Shown: positions 33,744 through 42,271 of the stretch, in pieces
How the letters are laid out: every line of letters begins with the position of its first letter
Numbering within the stretch: the first letter of the stretch is position 1
Source: Algoriphagus hitonicola
Lineage (GTDB): Bacteria > Bacteroidota > Bacteroidia > Cytophagales > Cyclobacteriaceae
Direction of reading: 5' to 3'
NCBI RefSeq assembly: GCF_900113375.1
Contig: NZ_FOPC01000010.1
Span: 35,628-99,627, forward strand
DNA length: 64,000 nucleotides
Position numbers and translations under genes: made by a program
The notes under the pieces: generated by a model
What the model saw: only the letters and a program-made list of their open reading frames with translations
What the model was told of the DNA's origin: nothing
The model's database searches: none

Positions 33744-34934
33744 ATGAATCCACGAAGTGCCTTGATTTTGATTGTAATCGCTCAATTTCTGGGCACTTCA
33801 CTATGGTTTGCCGGCAACGCAGCTATTCCCCAGATTAGCCTGCTGCTCGACCTACCCAATCTCACGGCTTGGATTACATCTGCCGTTCAGTTGGGCTTTA
33901 TTTCAGGTACTTTGATTTTTGCGATTTTCTCGGTTCCCGACCGCTATTCACCACGTTTCGTGTTTTTGATCAGTGCCTGTTTGGCTGCATTTTTCAACCT
34001 GTTAATAGCTGTAATTCCCTTATCCTTTGGCTTGGTTTTGACTTTTAGGTTTATGGTTGGATTTTTCCTCGCAGGAATTTATCCGGTAGGAATGAAAATC
34101 GCATCCGATTATTTTGAAAAAGGCCTAGGTGCTGCTTTGGGTTTTTTGGTGGGAGCGTTGGTACTCGGTACGGCATTTCCGCATTTGATCCGAGCATTGG
34201 ACGTCAATTACGATTGGAAATTGATTTTCTGGATTACCTCCGGAATAGCTATTTTGGGTGGATTGTTAGTCGGCTTATTTGTACCGGATGGACCTTTTTG
34301 CAAAAAAAATCTTCAGTTTGATTGGGCCTTATTACCCAAACTGAGTAAAATCCCGGCTTTGAAAAGTGCCGCTTCAGGTTACTTTGGTCACATGTGGGAG
34401 CTATACACCTTTTGGGCTTTTGTCCCTACCTTACTCTGGGCTCTGGGAAATTATGAGACAACCGGATTTGAAAACGGCTTGTATTCGTTTTTAATCATCG
34501 GTGTCGGCGCAATTTCTTGTGCCATCGGGGGACTTTTAGCCAATAAATTTGGCAGTAAGAATATCGCGTTGATTTCGCTTTTCGGAAGTGGACTTTGCTG
34601 TTTACTCGTTTTATTGATTCCCTCTTTTCCAAAAGGTTTTCTATTGCCTTTCCTGTTGATATGGGGCATGTTGGTCACAGCTGATTCCCCCCAATTTTCC
34701 ACTTTGGTCGCGCAAGCCACCCCTGCAATTTACCGAGGAACAGCCTTAACTTTGGTCAATTGTCTTGGATTTGCCTTGACCATATTTTCGATTCAAATCG
34801 GTCAATTTCTTTTGGCTCATTATCCCACACAATGGGTAATGAGCACACTTTTTATCGGTCCAGCACTGGGCATATTCTTATTTAGATTTTTTCAAAAAAA
34901 GAGAGAGACCCTGAATCAGAATCTCTCTACGTAA
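33744..34934 (+). CDS. MFS transporter
   Basis: A 396-residue major facilitator with 12 predicted helices. The frame runs back to 33630 inside the reductase gene; the Met at 33744, seven bases after that gene's stop, begins the first helix (SALILIVIAQFLGTSLWFAGNAA) and is preferred. The loop between helices 2 and 3 (SVPDRYSPRFVF) is the usual basic/acidic signature. Substrate not predicted. The last bases of the gene contain the terminator of the convergent gene on the other strand. Confidence 0.87.
   Translation: MNPRSALILIVIAQFLGTSLWFAGNAAIPQISLLLDLPNLTAWITSAVQLGFISGTLIFAIFSVPDRYSPRFVFLISACLAAFFNLLIAVIPLSFGLVLTFRFMVGFFLAGIYPVGMKIASDYFEKGLGAALGFLVGALVLGTAFPHLIRALDVNYDWKLIFWITSGIAILGGLLVGLFVPDGPFCKKNLQFDWALLPKLSKIPALKSAASGYFGHMWELYTFWAFVPTLLWALGNYETTGFENGLYSFLIIGVGAISCAIGGLLANKFGSKNIALISLFGSGLCCLLVLLIPSFPKGFLLPFLLIWGMLVTADSPQFSTLVAQATPAIYRGTALTLVNCLGFALTIFSIQIGQFLLAHYPTQWVMSTLFIGPALGIFLFRFFQKKRETLNQNLST
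34894..34928 (-). terminator. Leftward terminator inside the end of the MFS gene
   Basis: Read leftward, AGAGAGA pairs with TCTCTCT around a roughly 16-base loop and is followed by seven T. It lies within the last codons of the convergent MFS gene. Confidence 0.7.
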
Positions 34935-34954
34935 TCACAAACCGGACTATATTG

Positions 34955-35746
34955 TTAACGTACTACATTCTCTAGTGTTGCCAAATACACCCATTTTTGA
35001 TCCCTGGAATTGAGCCCTTCATTGACTTTTTTTCGCTGCTCATCCGTCTGCTCTATATCCTCATAAGCCTGCGCATTGAAAAACTGCATGTAATCTTTAT
35101 ACATGTTCAATGTGAGATGCGTAGAGGAAGCCTCCGAGCCCAGTGGTAAAGCCGTTCGCAAGAAACTCCAATGTCCCATGAGGCCTTTTTCGATATTACG
35201 CTGATGGATGGGTTTAAACACCTCCATCTCAGCCTTTTCGTAGGCATTAAACTTACCCTCATTGGCTTTCATCAAATCGAAAGAAGCAAGGACACCTGGC
35301 TTCATCTGGAAATTATCCTCTGTACTTACAATTTCCTTCATATACAGCCGCATTGGCATATCCCGCATGGAGAGAGATTCCTGGAATAGTCTTTCGACTT
35401 GGGATTCATTCAGGTGAGGATAGGCTATTCTGGTATATTCTTCCATTTGCTCCTCATCCAATCCATTCATCATTTTGACAGGATCATCGTAATGAGTCAC
35501 CATGATGTACTGAAAAGATGCATCATCTGCACCGGATTGGAGTGACCAAAAGTCCCATCCTACTATTTGATCATCGTTTCGTGCCTGACGGTACACCTTT
35601 TCCATCAAGTCCTTAAATTCGATATAATCGAAGAGTTGATCGTTTTCAACCTTGATAAATTCGAATACCATATAACGTGTTTGCTGGGCACTGAGGACAG
35701 TGGACCATAGCAACCCGCAAACCAAGAAAAACAGGATTTTTTTCAT
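34955..35746 (-). CDS. Exported protein of unknown function
   Basis: A 263-residue secreted protein with signal peptide (cleavage near LSAQ). The mature part seems to hold two similar alpha/beta halves, each with a FEFIKVE- or HLTLNMYKDY-like strand and an amphipathic helix. This fits a dimeric alpha-beta-barrel (DABB) or NIPSNAP-like duplication, but I cannot confirm it. No catalytic motif or Cys is obvious. Convergent with the MFS gene (20 bases apart) and divergent from the Tat aminotransferase. Confidence 0.7.
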   Translation of the reverse strand: MKKILFFLVCGLLWSTVLSAQQTRYMVFEFIKVENDQLFDYIEFKDLMEKVYRQARNDDQIVGWDFWSLQSGADDASFQYIMVTHYDDPVKMMNGLDEEQMEEYTRIAYPHLNESQVERLFQESLSMRDMPMRLYMKEIVSTEDNFQMKPGVLASFDLMKANEGKFNAYEKAEMEVFKPIHQRNIEKGLMGHWSFLRTALPLGSEASSTHLTLNMYKDYMQFFNAQAYEDIEQTDEQRKKVNEGLNSRDQKWVYLATLENVVR

Positions 35747-35945
35747 GACAAATAGAGGTTAAGGGTTATTGTGCTTCTGTATAATTTAAAAATTAATTTC
35801 GCACAAAAGCAAATAATTAGAAGGAAATTTTTCAAAAGCCATATTTCACCACAAAAACAGTATTTTAAGAATCTTTAAGCATAAATGTAAAATCTATAAG
35901 TATTGTCAAAAAAACTTGGTATTTTACTAACAAATTGAAGAAAGA

Positions 35946-37067
35946 ATGAAAGGAATATCAAGAAGATCGTGGATCAAAAAAGCCGGATTTAGCACTGGAC
36001 TTGCCCTGGTGGGAACTCATTTGAGCAATTCTTTAACAGCCGAGGAAATCAAGAAATTTAATCCGAGACCCCTCGTCGGACCTGTTCGGCTGGGATCAAA
36101 CGAAAATCCATTTGGACCATCCGAAAAAATGCGGGAAGCCATGGCTGCCCACTTTGACCTCGGCTGCCGATATCCCTGGGGATACAATGCCGATCTTGCC
36201 AAGATGCTTTCCGAAAAAGAAGGCGTACCTGAAGACCATATCGTTTTGGTGGCTGGTTCTACAGAAGGACTCAAGGTAGCTGGTTTAACATTTGGACAAG
36301 GAGGCGAAATCATCAGCTGTGCGCCTACCTTCCTCTCTTTGATGGACTATGCCGAACTCTGGGGTACTGAAATCAATTGGGTTCCCCTTAACAAAGATTT
36401 GGACTTTGATCTAGAAGAAATCGAAAAGCGGGTCTCCAATGACACCGGATTGGTTTTCCTATGCAATCCCAATAATCCCACCGGAAAACTTCTTCCCGCT
36501 CAAAAAGTGATGGACTTCTGTGAATCGGTCAGTAAAAAAACAGTGGTTTTTAGTGACGAAGCCTATTATGATTACATCACCGAACCCAACTATCCATCCA
36601 TGGTGGAGCTGGTCAAAAAAGGAATGGATGTGATTGTTTCCCGGACTTTTTCCAAAGCCTATGGACTCGCTGGTATTCGGCTGGGTTATTTGATTGCAAA
36701 ACCCGAATTGGCAAAAAAACTCCGCGAAAGAGTTGTCGCCAACACCAACATCATGGCTATCGAAGCCGGAAAAGCAGCATTGAAGGATAAAGAATTTTAC
36801 GATTTTTCATTACAAAAAACAGTAGAAGCCCGTAACTCCATTACGCAAACGCTCGACGAATTGAAATTGCCTTATCTTGATTCACATGCCAATTTTGTCT
36901 TTTTCCAATCTGGACGTGATATTTCAGAATTGGAACGGACTTTTGCGGATAAAGGAATCATCATCGGCAGACCTTTCCCTCCTTTAACTGATTGGTGCAG
37001 AATCTCCACCGGTACTCCGGAAGAAGTCGCGATGTTTAATACCACCCTAAAAGAAGTTTTGGGATAA
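35946..37067 (+). CDS. HisC-like PLP aminotransferase with Tat signal
   Basis: A 373-residue class I/II aminotransferase. The catalytic core matches histidinol-phosphate aminotransferase: GSNENPFGPS, FLCNPNNPTGKL, VFSDEAYYDY and the PLP Lys in SRTFSKAYGLAGIRLGYL, with the late Arg in WCRISTGTPEE. The N-terminus differs from cytoplasmic HisC: KGISRRSWIKKAGFSTGLAL is a twin-arginine signal, so the PLP enzyme is probably folded inside and exported. The next gene starts within its stop codon (TAATG). No his genes are nearby, so a histidine-biosynthesis role is unlikely; D-amino acid or other periplasmic amine metabolism is possible. Confidence 0.88.
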   Translation: MKGISRRSWIKKAGFSTGLALVGTHLSNSLTAEEIKKFNPRPLVGPVRLGSNENPFGPSEKMREAMAAHFDLGCRYPWGYNADLAKMLSEKEGVPEDHIVLVAGSTEGLKVAGLTFGQGGEIISCAPTFLSLMDYAELWGTEINWVPLNKDLDFDLEEIEKRVSNDTGLVFLCNPNNPTGKLLPAQKVMDFCESVSKKTVVFSDEAYYDYITEPNYPSMVELVKKGMDVIVSRTFSKAYGLAGIRLGYLIAKPELAKKLRERVVANTNIMAIEAGKAALKDKEFYDFSLQKTVEARNSITQTLDELKLPYLDSHANFVFFQSGRDISELERTFADKGIIIGRPFPPLTDWCRISTGTPEEVAMFNTTLKEVLG

Positions 37068-37630
37068 TGCCGTTACCTTATATCGAATTAGAAAATGAAT
37101 CCATCCTGCTTCGTCCATTGATGAAGCAGGATTTTTCTTTATTGGTGGAGCTTTGTCAGGACAAAACACTCTGGGAGTATTTCACTTATGATCTGAGCCG
37201 GGAAAAAGAATTTGAAAAATGGGCCGAACCTGGATTCACCGGCGATCGTGTCCAATTTTCAGTGATAGACAAAGTCAATGGACAGCTGATGGGTTCAACA
37301 GCTTTTGGCAATTATGCTGCACGAGACCAGCGAATAGAAATCGGATGGACCTGGCTGGGAAGTGATTTTCATGGAAAAGGGATCAATCCGCAAATGAAGT
37401 TTTTAATGCTGAAATATGCCTTTGAAACCCTTAAGCTCAAACGGGTCGAAATTAAAACCGACGTGCTCAATCTTCCCGCTCGGAAAGCCTTACTGAAAAT
37501 GGGAATTGTCGAAGAAGGAATTCTCCGGAGCCATACACTTCTCAGCACTGGAAGACGAAGAGATACGATTTATTACAGCGTTTTGGAGAGTGAATGGCCG
37601 GAGTTGAAAATCAATTGGCAAAAAAAATGA
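37067..37630 (+). CDS. GNAT-family N-acetyltransferase (RimJ/RimL type)
   Basis: A 187-residue GNAT acetyltransferase. It has ESILLRPLMKQDF at the start, the IEIGWTWLGSDFHGKGIN acetyl-CoA-binding region, and LKRVEIKTDVLNLPARKALLKMG, typical of RimL-like enzymes (PF13302). It begins one base inside the stop codon of the aminotransferase gene, so the two are coupled. Acetyl acceptor unknown; family members modify ribosomal proteins, amines or polyamines. A strong terminator begins at its stop codon. Confidence 0.88.
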   Translation: MPLPYIELENESILLRPLMKQDFSLLVELCQDKTLWEYFTYDLSREKEFEKWAEPGFTGDRVQFSVIDKVNGQLMGSTAFGNYAARDQRIEIGWTWLGSDFHGKGINPQMKFLMLKYAFETLKLKRVEIKTDVLNLPARKALLKMGIVEEGILRSHTLLSTGRRRDTIYYSVLESEWPELKINWQKK

Positions 37631-37652
37631 CCTTCAAAAGAGGTCATTTTTT
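37622..37652. terminator. Bidirectional terminator between GNAT and ABC1-kinase genes
   Basis: AAAATGACCT pairs with AGGTCATTTT around loop TCAAAAG, flanked by A and T runs. It overlaps the GNAT stop codon and can also serve the leftward ABC1-kinase gene. Confidence 0.8.
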
Positions 37653-37679
37653 CATCTAAACAAATCACAAAACAAAATC

Positions 37680-38999
37680 TTACTTCAACCAATCCGGCTT
37701 CGTCGTATCAATTTCGGCCTGAAGCTGATTTAGCAGGTTATACAATCCAAAATAGGTTCTGTTGATATATAAACCATGTCTGGACCCCCGTGCCTGACGG
37801 GATTTCTTAAACATTTTGTCGTTAGAAATTCGATCTCCAAGCTGGAATATTTGCTCAAAGAATCCATCATCCGAAAAATCAAAACGATCGACATGAAAGG
37901 GCTTTCCAAGCAAGGAAATCATTTCCTTGAATACACCTTTAAAATACGCTTGCTCTACCTCGCTGTCCTTGTCTGAGATAAATTCCAAGGTGTAAAATAT
38001 CTGGTTAAGCTCTTCTTCATTGATCAAAAGCTCACGCTTGATCAGTGAAAAATAACCATGATAGAAATCTTCCGGGATGACTTTGACACAGCCAAAATCA
38101 ATAATCCCCAAGACATCATTTTCTTGGATAATGAAATTTCCCGGATGGGGATCGGCGTGAACCTGCATTAAATTATGCACTTGATGATGATAAAAATCCC
38201 AAAGAGCTTGTCCTACTTGATTTCGGGACTTTTTACTCGGTTTCGTGTCCATCCATTCTTTGATATGAAGGCCCTGAATCCAGTCCATTGTGATGATACG
38301 CTCTGAGCTCAACTCATCATAATACTTTGGGAAATTAAGATTGGGAATGTGCGCACAAGCTTCTGAAATTTCTCTGGATCGCTCCACTTCCAATACGTAA
38401 TCGGTCTCCTCTACCAATCGCTCCTCTACCTCTCCCATGTAATGATCAAGCTCTTTCTCATTCATATTGAGCAGACGCAAAGCAAAGGGACGGACTAATT
38501 TCAGATCCGAACTGACCGAATCAGCCACACCTGGATATTGAATTTTGACGGCAAATAATTTTTCGCCTTTGGTCGCCTGATGCACTTGTCCAATCGAAGC
38601 TGCGTTTACGGCAGATCGGGTGAAGGTCTCAAAAATTTGCTCAGGCCCTTTACCAAAATGTTGCTGGAAGGTTTTTACTACCAAGGGATAAGACAAGGGT
38701 GGCGCCGAATATTGGGCCATGGTAAATTTGTCTTGATAAGCCCGCGGCAGAAGATTTTTATCCATGGACATCATCTGAGCCACCTTCAGGGCAGAACCTT
38801 TGAGTTGGCTCAGAGAATTATAAATGTCGGTTGCATTGCTTTGATGCAAAGACTCTTTGTCGAGAGCCGGATTAACCATCTTTTTGGCGTAATGCTTCAC
38901 ATAATTCCCTCCCACCTTTGCTCCTGTGGAAATAAATTTGGCTGCCCGCTGCACTTTCGAAACCGGAATGGCTTCTTGCTCTTTCACTTGATTTGCCAT
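37680..38999 (-). CDS. ABC1/AarF/UbiB-family kinase-like protein
   Basis: A 439-residue member of the ABC1 atypical kinase family. The KxGQ-like extension reads LKGSALKVAQMMSM. Further motifs are AASIGQVHQA (Ala-rich loop), AVKIQYPGV with the catalytic-type Lys, VEERLVEETDY, MQVHADPHPGNF and GIIDFGCVKVI. The family includes UbiB and ADCK proteins tied to quinone synthesis and lipid homeostasis; in this phylum the role is not clear. It is 3 bases after a TetR regulator gene, so it is cotranscribed and probably regulated by it. No membrane helix is obvious at the C-terminus. Confidence 0.9.
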   Translation of the reverse strand: MANQVKEQEAIPVSKVQRAAKFISTGAKVGGNYVKHYAKKMVNPALDKESLHQSNATDIYNSLSQLKGSALKVAQMMSMDKNLLPRAYQDKFTMAQYSAPPLSYPLVVKTFQQHFGKGPEQIFETFTRSAVNAASIGQVHQATKGEKLFAVKIQYPGVADSVSSDLKLVRPFALRLLNMNEKELDHYMGEVEERLVEETDYVLEVERSREISEACAHIPNLNFPKYYDELSSERIITMDWIQGLHIKEWMDTKPSKKSRNQVGQALWDFYHHQVHNLMQVHADPHPGNFIIQENDVLGIIDFGCVKVIPEDFYHGYFSLIKRELLINEEELNQIFYTLEFISDKDSEVEQAYFKGVFKEMISLLGKPFHVDRFDFSDDGFFEQIFQLGDRISNDKMFKKSRQARGSRHGLYINRTYFGLYNLLNQLQAEIDTTKPDWLK

Positions 39000-39002
39000 G
39001 AA

Positions 39003-39668
39003 TTATTTATTTTGATAAAGGAATTTTGCGAAGTCAATAAAGCTGTCCAGGGCACTTTTTCCCATCAGGTCAAACGCTAAATTGACGGATTTTTCGATGG
39101 CAGCATCAGTTTTTTCAAAACGGGGAGAAACGTCGTCCAACCAATAATTGAACACAAACCACCCCTGTAACCAAAGGGCTTCATCGTATCGGTCTGATAT
39201 GACAGGACGGTTAGCAATTTCTTGGGTTTCTTTTCCCTCCAAAATAATTTCGGAAGCAAAATCTTTAAACTTCTCTTTAAATTCTTTTACTTCTTTAGGC
39301 AAGGCTGTTATCCCTTTGGGCTTTTCCCCATAGAGACTTAATAAATAAGATCTATTTTTCTTTAACTCCTCGATCCAGGTGAATAGGAAACCAAGGAATT
39401 TTTCTCGTGCTGAATATTCTTTATAAACTTCCTGCGCCTCAATCTGGGCCAAGGAATCCTCAAAAATCTGAACCCAAATCGCGGATTTGATTGCATCGAA
39501 CGAAGTGAAGTAACTGTAAAAATCACCTTCCTTCATTTTCAGTTCTTTGGCAAATTTGAAAACAGAGTTAGGCATGGTGCCATGCTCTAGCACATGAGTC
39601 ACAAAACCTTCTAATATCAGTTTCCGATAATCTTTTTTTGTAGTTTTTTTAGTGGTTGTAGTTTCCAT
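39003..39668 (-). CDS. TetR-family regulator
   Basis: A 221-residue TetR-type protein. A Thr/Lys-rich N-terminal tail (about residues 1-12) precedes a helix-turn-helix (about 15-65, with KFAKELKMKEGDFYSYFTSFDAIKSA), followed by the ligand/dimer domain with FLFTWIEELKK. It lies 3 bases before the ABC1-kinase gene and most likely controls that operon. Ligand unknown; neighbouring kinase suggests a lipid or quinone-related signal, which is inference. Confidence 0.85.
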   Translation of the reverse strand: METTTTKKTTKKDYRKLILEGFVTHVLEHGTMPNSVFKFAKELKMKEGDFYSYFTSFDAIKSAIWVQIFEDSLAQIEAQEVYKEYSAREKFLGFLFTWIEELKKNRSYLLSLYGEKPKGITALPKEVKEFKEKFKDFASEIILEGKETQEIANRPVISDRYDEALWLQGWFVFNYWLDDVSPRFEKTDAAIEKSVNLAFDLMGKSALDSFIDFAKFLYQNK

Positions 39669-39731
39669 TTCGCTGGTTTAATTACAAACTGATAACCCCT
39701 AAAAGTGAGTTTGGGTTTAACTCAACTGCAT

Positions 39732-39756
39732 AAAAAAACCGAACTTCTCAGTTCGG
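39732..39756 (-). terminator. Leftward terminator after hslV
   Basis: Read leftward, CCGAAC pairs with GTTCGG around TGAGAA and is followed by seven T. Confidence 0.8.
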
Positions 39757-39776
39757 CTCGCTTAATTTGACCTGAA

Positions 39777-40319
39777 TCAATCCCTAACCTGCTCAATGAC
39801 AAGGTTATGATTAGTGTAAATACAGACATCAGCTGCGATATGGAGGCTTTCTCTGACCATTTCCTCGGCCGAAAGTTGTGGCGCAAATTTTTTCATCGCC
39901 CGGGCGGCAGATTGTGCAAACATACTCCCTGATCCGATGGTAGCAATCTCCAAATCCGGCTCAATGACATCCCCAGTCCCCGAAATAATCAAGATGTCAT
40001 CTTTATCTGCTACGATCATCATCGCTTCCAGTTTACTGAGCATTCGGTCGGTTCGCCATTCTTTGGCCAATTCTACCGCGGCCCGTTTCATATTGTTGCC
40101 AAATGCCCCGAGCTTCTCTTCAAACTTTTCCAGAAGCGTAAATGCATCCGCTGTGGAGCCTGCAAATCCAGTCACAATTTTCCCTTCTTGCAAGACACGG
40201 ATTTTTTTGACACTGCTTTTCGCTATCGTATTGCCAAGAGTGGCCTGCCCGTCTGCACCTATAAATGTCTGACCATTGTGGCGGATGGCTACAACGGTGG
40301 TTGATTTGATTTTTTCCAT
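39777..40319 (-). CDS. hslV: HslV, proteasome-like peptidase of HslVU
   Basis: A 180-residue beta-type proteasome subunit. After a short propeptide (MEKIKS) the mature enzyme starts at the catalytic Thr7 of TTVVAIRHNG. Also present are the FIGADGQATLGN loop, Lys of KKIRVL and the GFAGSTADAFTLLEKFE motif. It should form a dodecamer capped by the HslU ATPase. HslU is not adjacent, so the ATPase is encoded elsewhere, as is common in this phylum. It has its own terminator and stands alone. Confidence 0.94.
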   Translation of the reverse strand: MEKIKSTTVVAIRHNGQTFIGADGQATLGNTIAKSSVKKIRVLQEGKIVTGFAGSTADAFTLLEKFEEKLGAFGNNMKRAAVELAKEWRTDRMLSKLEAMMIVADKDDILIISGTGDVIEPDLEIATIGSGSMFAQSAARAMKKFAPQLSAEEMVRESLHIAADVCIYTNHNLVIEQVRD

Positions 40320-40426
40320 GGAATTAAATAATGCTTTTCTGATTTAGGATGTTTTCGTAAGCTAAGTCGTCTTCACAGAAAAAGCTTTGCGAAGTCATCG
40401 ATAATTTCAATAACCATACTAAAAGC

Positions 40427-40452
40427 AAAAAGTCCTGAAATCAGGACTTTTT
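40427..40452 (-). terminator. Terminator after the E2 gene (leftward; also T-flanked rightward)
   Basis: AAAAAGTCCTGA and TCAGGACTTTTT form a 12-bp stem with a two-base loop core. It lies 10 bases past the stop of the leftward acyltransferase gene. Confidence 0.8.
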
Positions 40453-40461
40453 GACAGCATA

Positions 40462-42150
40462 TTAAATAAGGATCCGAACCGGATCTTCGAGTAATCCCTT
40501 TAGTGTCAGCAAAAATGCCGATCCCACTGCGCCATCCACGACCCGGTGATCGCAGGAAAGCGTCACTTTCATGACATTACCGACTTTCATTTCTCCGTCT
40601 TTTACGATGACGGTTTCCTTGATTCCTCCGACAGCCAGAATACAGGCATCCGGCGGGTTGATGATCGCGGTAAACTCCTCGATACCAAACATTCCCAAAT
40701 TGGAAATGGTAAAGGTATTTCCTTCCCAGTCCTTGGGCTGCAGTTCTTTATTTTTAGCTTTTCCGCCGAGCGTTTTGGCTTCATTGGATATCTGAGAAAG
40801 AGACTTACTATCTGCAAAACGAATGACAGGAACCAAAAGTCCTTCTTCTACCGCTACTGCCATTCCGATATGGATATGATCATTGTATCGGATTTTGTCT
40901 CCCAGCCAGCTTGAGTTTACCTTCGGATTCTGACGCAAAGCAACTGCCGATGCCTTAATGACTAAATCGTTAAACGAGATTTTTACCGGTGCGATTTCAT
41001 TCATGCTTTTTCTCGCTTCGATCGCCTTGTCCATGTTAATCTCCATGGTCAGGTAGAAATGAGGTGCGCCAAATTTGCTCTCAGCCAATCGCTTAGCGAT
41101 CACTTTTCTCATTTGAGAAACTTTCTCCTCCTTATAGCTTTCTTGTCCGATAGATGGCATGACTGCAGAAGCTGAAGCAGAGGCGTCAGCTGCGGCTGTA
41201 GGCACGAAGCTTTCCACATCCCGTTTAATGATTCTCCCTCCATCGCCGGAGCCAGAAACCTGACGAATATCGATCCCTTTATCTTCAGCAATTTTCTTAG
41301 CCAAAGGAGAGGCTTTCACCCGCTCACCACTGGTAGCGACAGGGGAAGGGGAAGTCAAACTGCCATTAGACTTAGATTGGTCAGCCGATTTATCCTCTTT
41401 CTTTTCTGATGATGGTTCGCTTTTCTTTTCCTCGGATTTTTCCTCTGGTTCGTCATCTCCTCCCGAGGATTCCTGCTCGTGTGCTTTTAGCAAGGTCTTG
41501 TAGTCAGCTCCCTTTTCCCCAATAATGGCAATCACGCCATCGACTGGTACGCTATCGCCTTCTTCAACACCGATATAGAGCAAGTTTCCGTCTTCATAGG
41601 ACTCCAGCTCCATGGTGGCTTTATCCGTTTCTACCTCGGCGATAATTTCTCCAGACTTCACCTCATCACCTACTTTTTTGAGCCAAGCCGCAATAGTCCC
41701 TTCCTGCATGGTATCGGACATTTTTGGCATGGTCACGAGGGTGGCATTGATAGAAGAGGTATCTATTTTTTCTGACTTTTCCTTTTTTTCTTCTTTAACC
41801 TCGTCTTCCTTATCGGATGATTTTTCTTCTTTCTTCTCCGATTTGGAGTCGTCTTTCTTTTCCTCCCCGGAATCATCTCCATCCTCTTTCAAAAGATGCT
41901 TGTAATCCTCTCCTTTCTCTCCGATTACTGCGATGATACCGTTTACTGGAACAGCGTCTTTTTCTTCGACACCGATATATAGTAGGACACCTTCGTCGTA
42001 GGATTCCAGCTCCATAGTTGCTTTGTCGGTTTCGACTTCAGCCAAAATATCTCCTGGCTTGACACTGTCCCCAACTTTTTTCAACCATGCAGCGATCACC
42101 CCTTCTTCCATGGTGTCACTCATTTTAGGCATTCTGATTACTTCGGCCAT
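40462..42150 (-). CDS. Pyruvate dehydrogenase E2 (dihydrolipoamide acetyltransferase)
   Basis: A 562-residue E2 subunit with two lipoyl domains. Lipoyl Lys43 and Lys177 both lie in VETDKATMELES. Two highly charged Lys/Glu/Ser linkers follow each domain. The E3-binding domain (about 270-310, KASPLAKKIAEDKGIDI) precedes the catalytic domain with YNDHIHIGMAVAVEEGLLVPV, FGIEEFTAIINPP and the catalytic DHRVVDGA. The enzyme transfers acetyl groups to CoA in the pyruvate dehydrogenase complex; a branched-chain or 2-oxoglutarate complex is possible but the double lipoyl domain and its motifs favour pyruvate. E1 and E3 genes are not adjacent. Confidence 0.93.
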   Translation of the reverse strand: MAEVIRMPKMSDTMEEGVIAAWLKKVGDSVKPGDILAEVETDKATMELESYDEGVLLYIGVEEKDAVPVNGIIAVIGEKGEDYKHLLKEDGDDSGEEKKDDSKSEKKEEKSSDKEDEVKEEKKEKSEKIDTSSINATLVTMPKMSDTMQEGTIAAWLKKVGDEVKSGEIIAEVETDKATMELESYEDGNLLYIGVEEGDSVPVDGVIAIIGEKGADYKTLLKAHEQESSGGDDEPEEKSEEKKSEPSSEKKEDKSADQSKSNGSLTSPSPVATSGERVKASPLAKKIAEDKGIDIRQVSGSGDGGRIIKRDVESFVPTAAADASASASAVMPSIGQESYKEEKVSQMRKVIAKRLAESKFGAPHFYLTMEINMDKAIEARKSMNEIAPVKISFNDLVIKASAVALRQNPKVNSSWLGDKIRYNDHIHIGMAVAVEEGLLVPVIRFADSKSLSQISNEAKTLGGKAKNKELQPKDWEGNTFTISNLGMFGIEEFTAIINPPDACILAVGGIKETVIVKDGEMKVGNVMKVTLSCDHRVVDGAVGSAFLLTLKGLLEDPVRILI

Positions 42151-42271
42151 AGGTTATTGCGCGATTATTCTTGTTTAAAGTGTCCAAAAATAGTTTTTAT
42201 AAAGTCTTTATTCAAATTTAAAACTAGTATTTTCCCAAGGCTGTTTACCCAGCAAAGATTTAAACTAAACC

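Noticed and set aside
35946..37067. Histidine biosynthesis hisC
   Set aside because: The Tat signal and absence of other his genes argue against the housekeeping enzyme.
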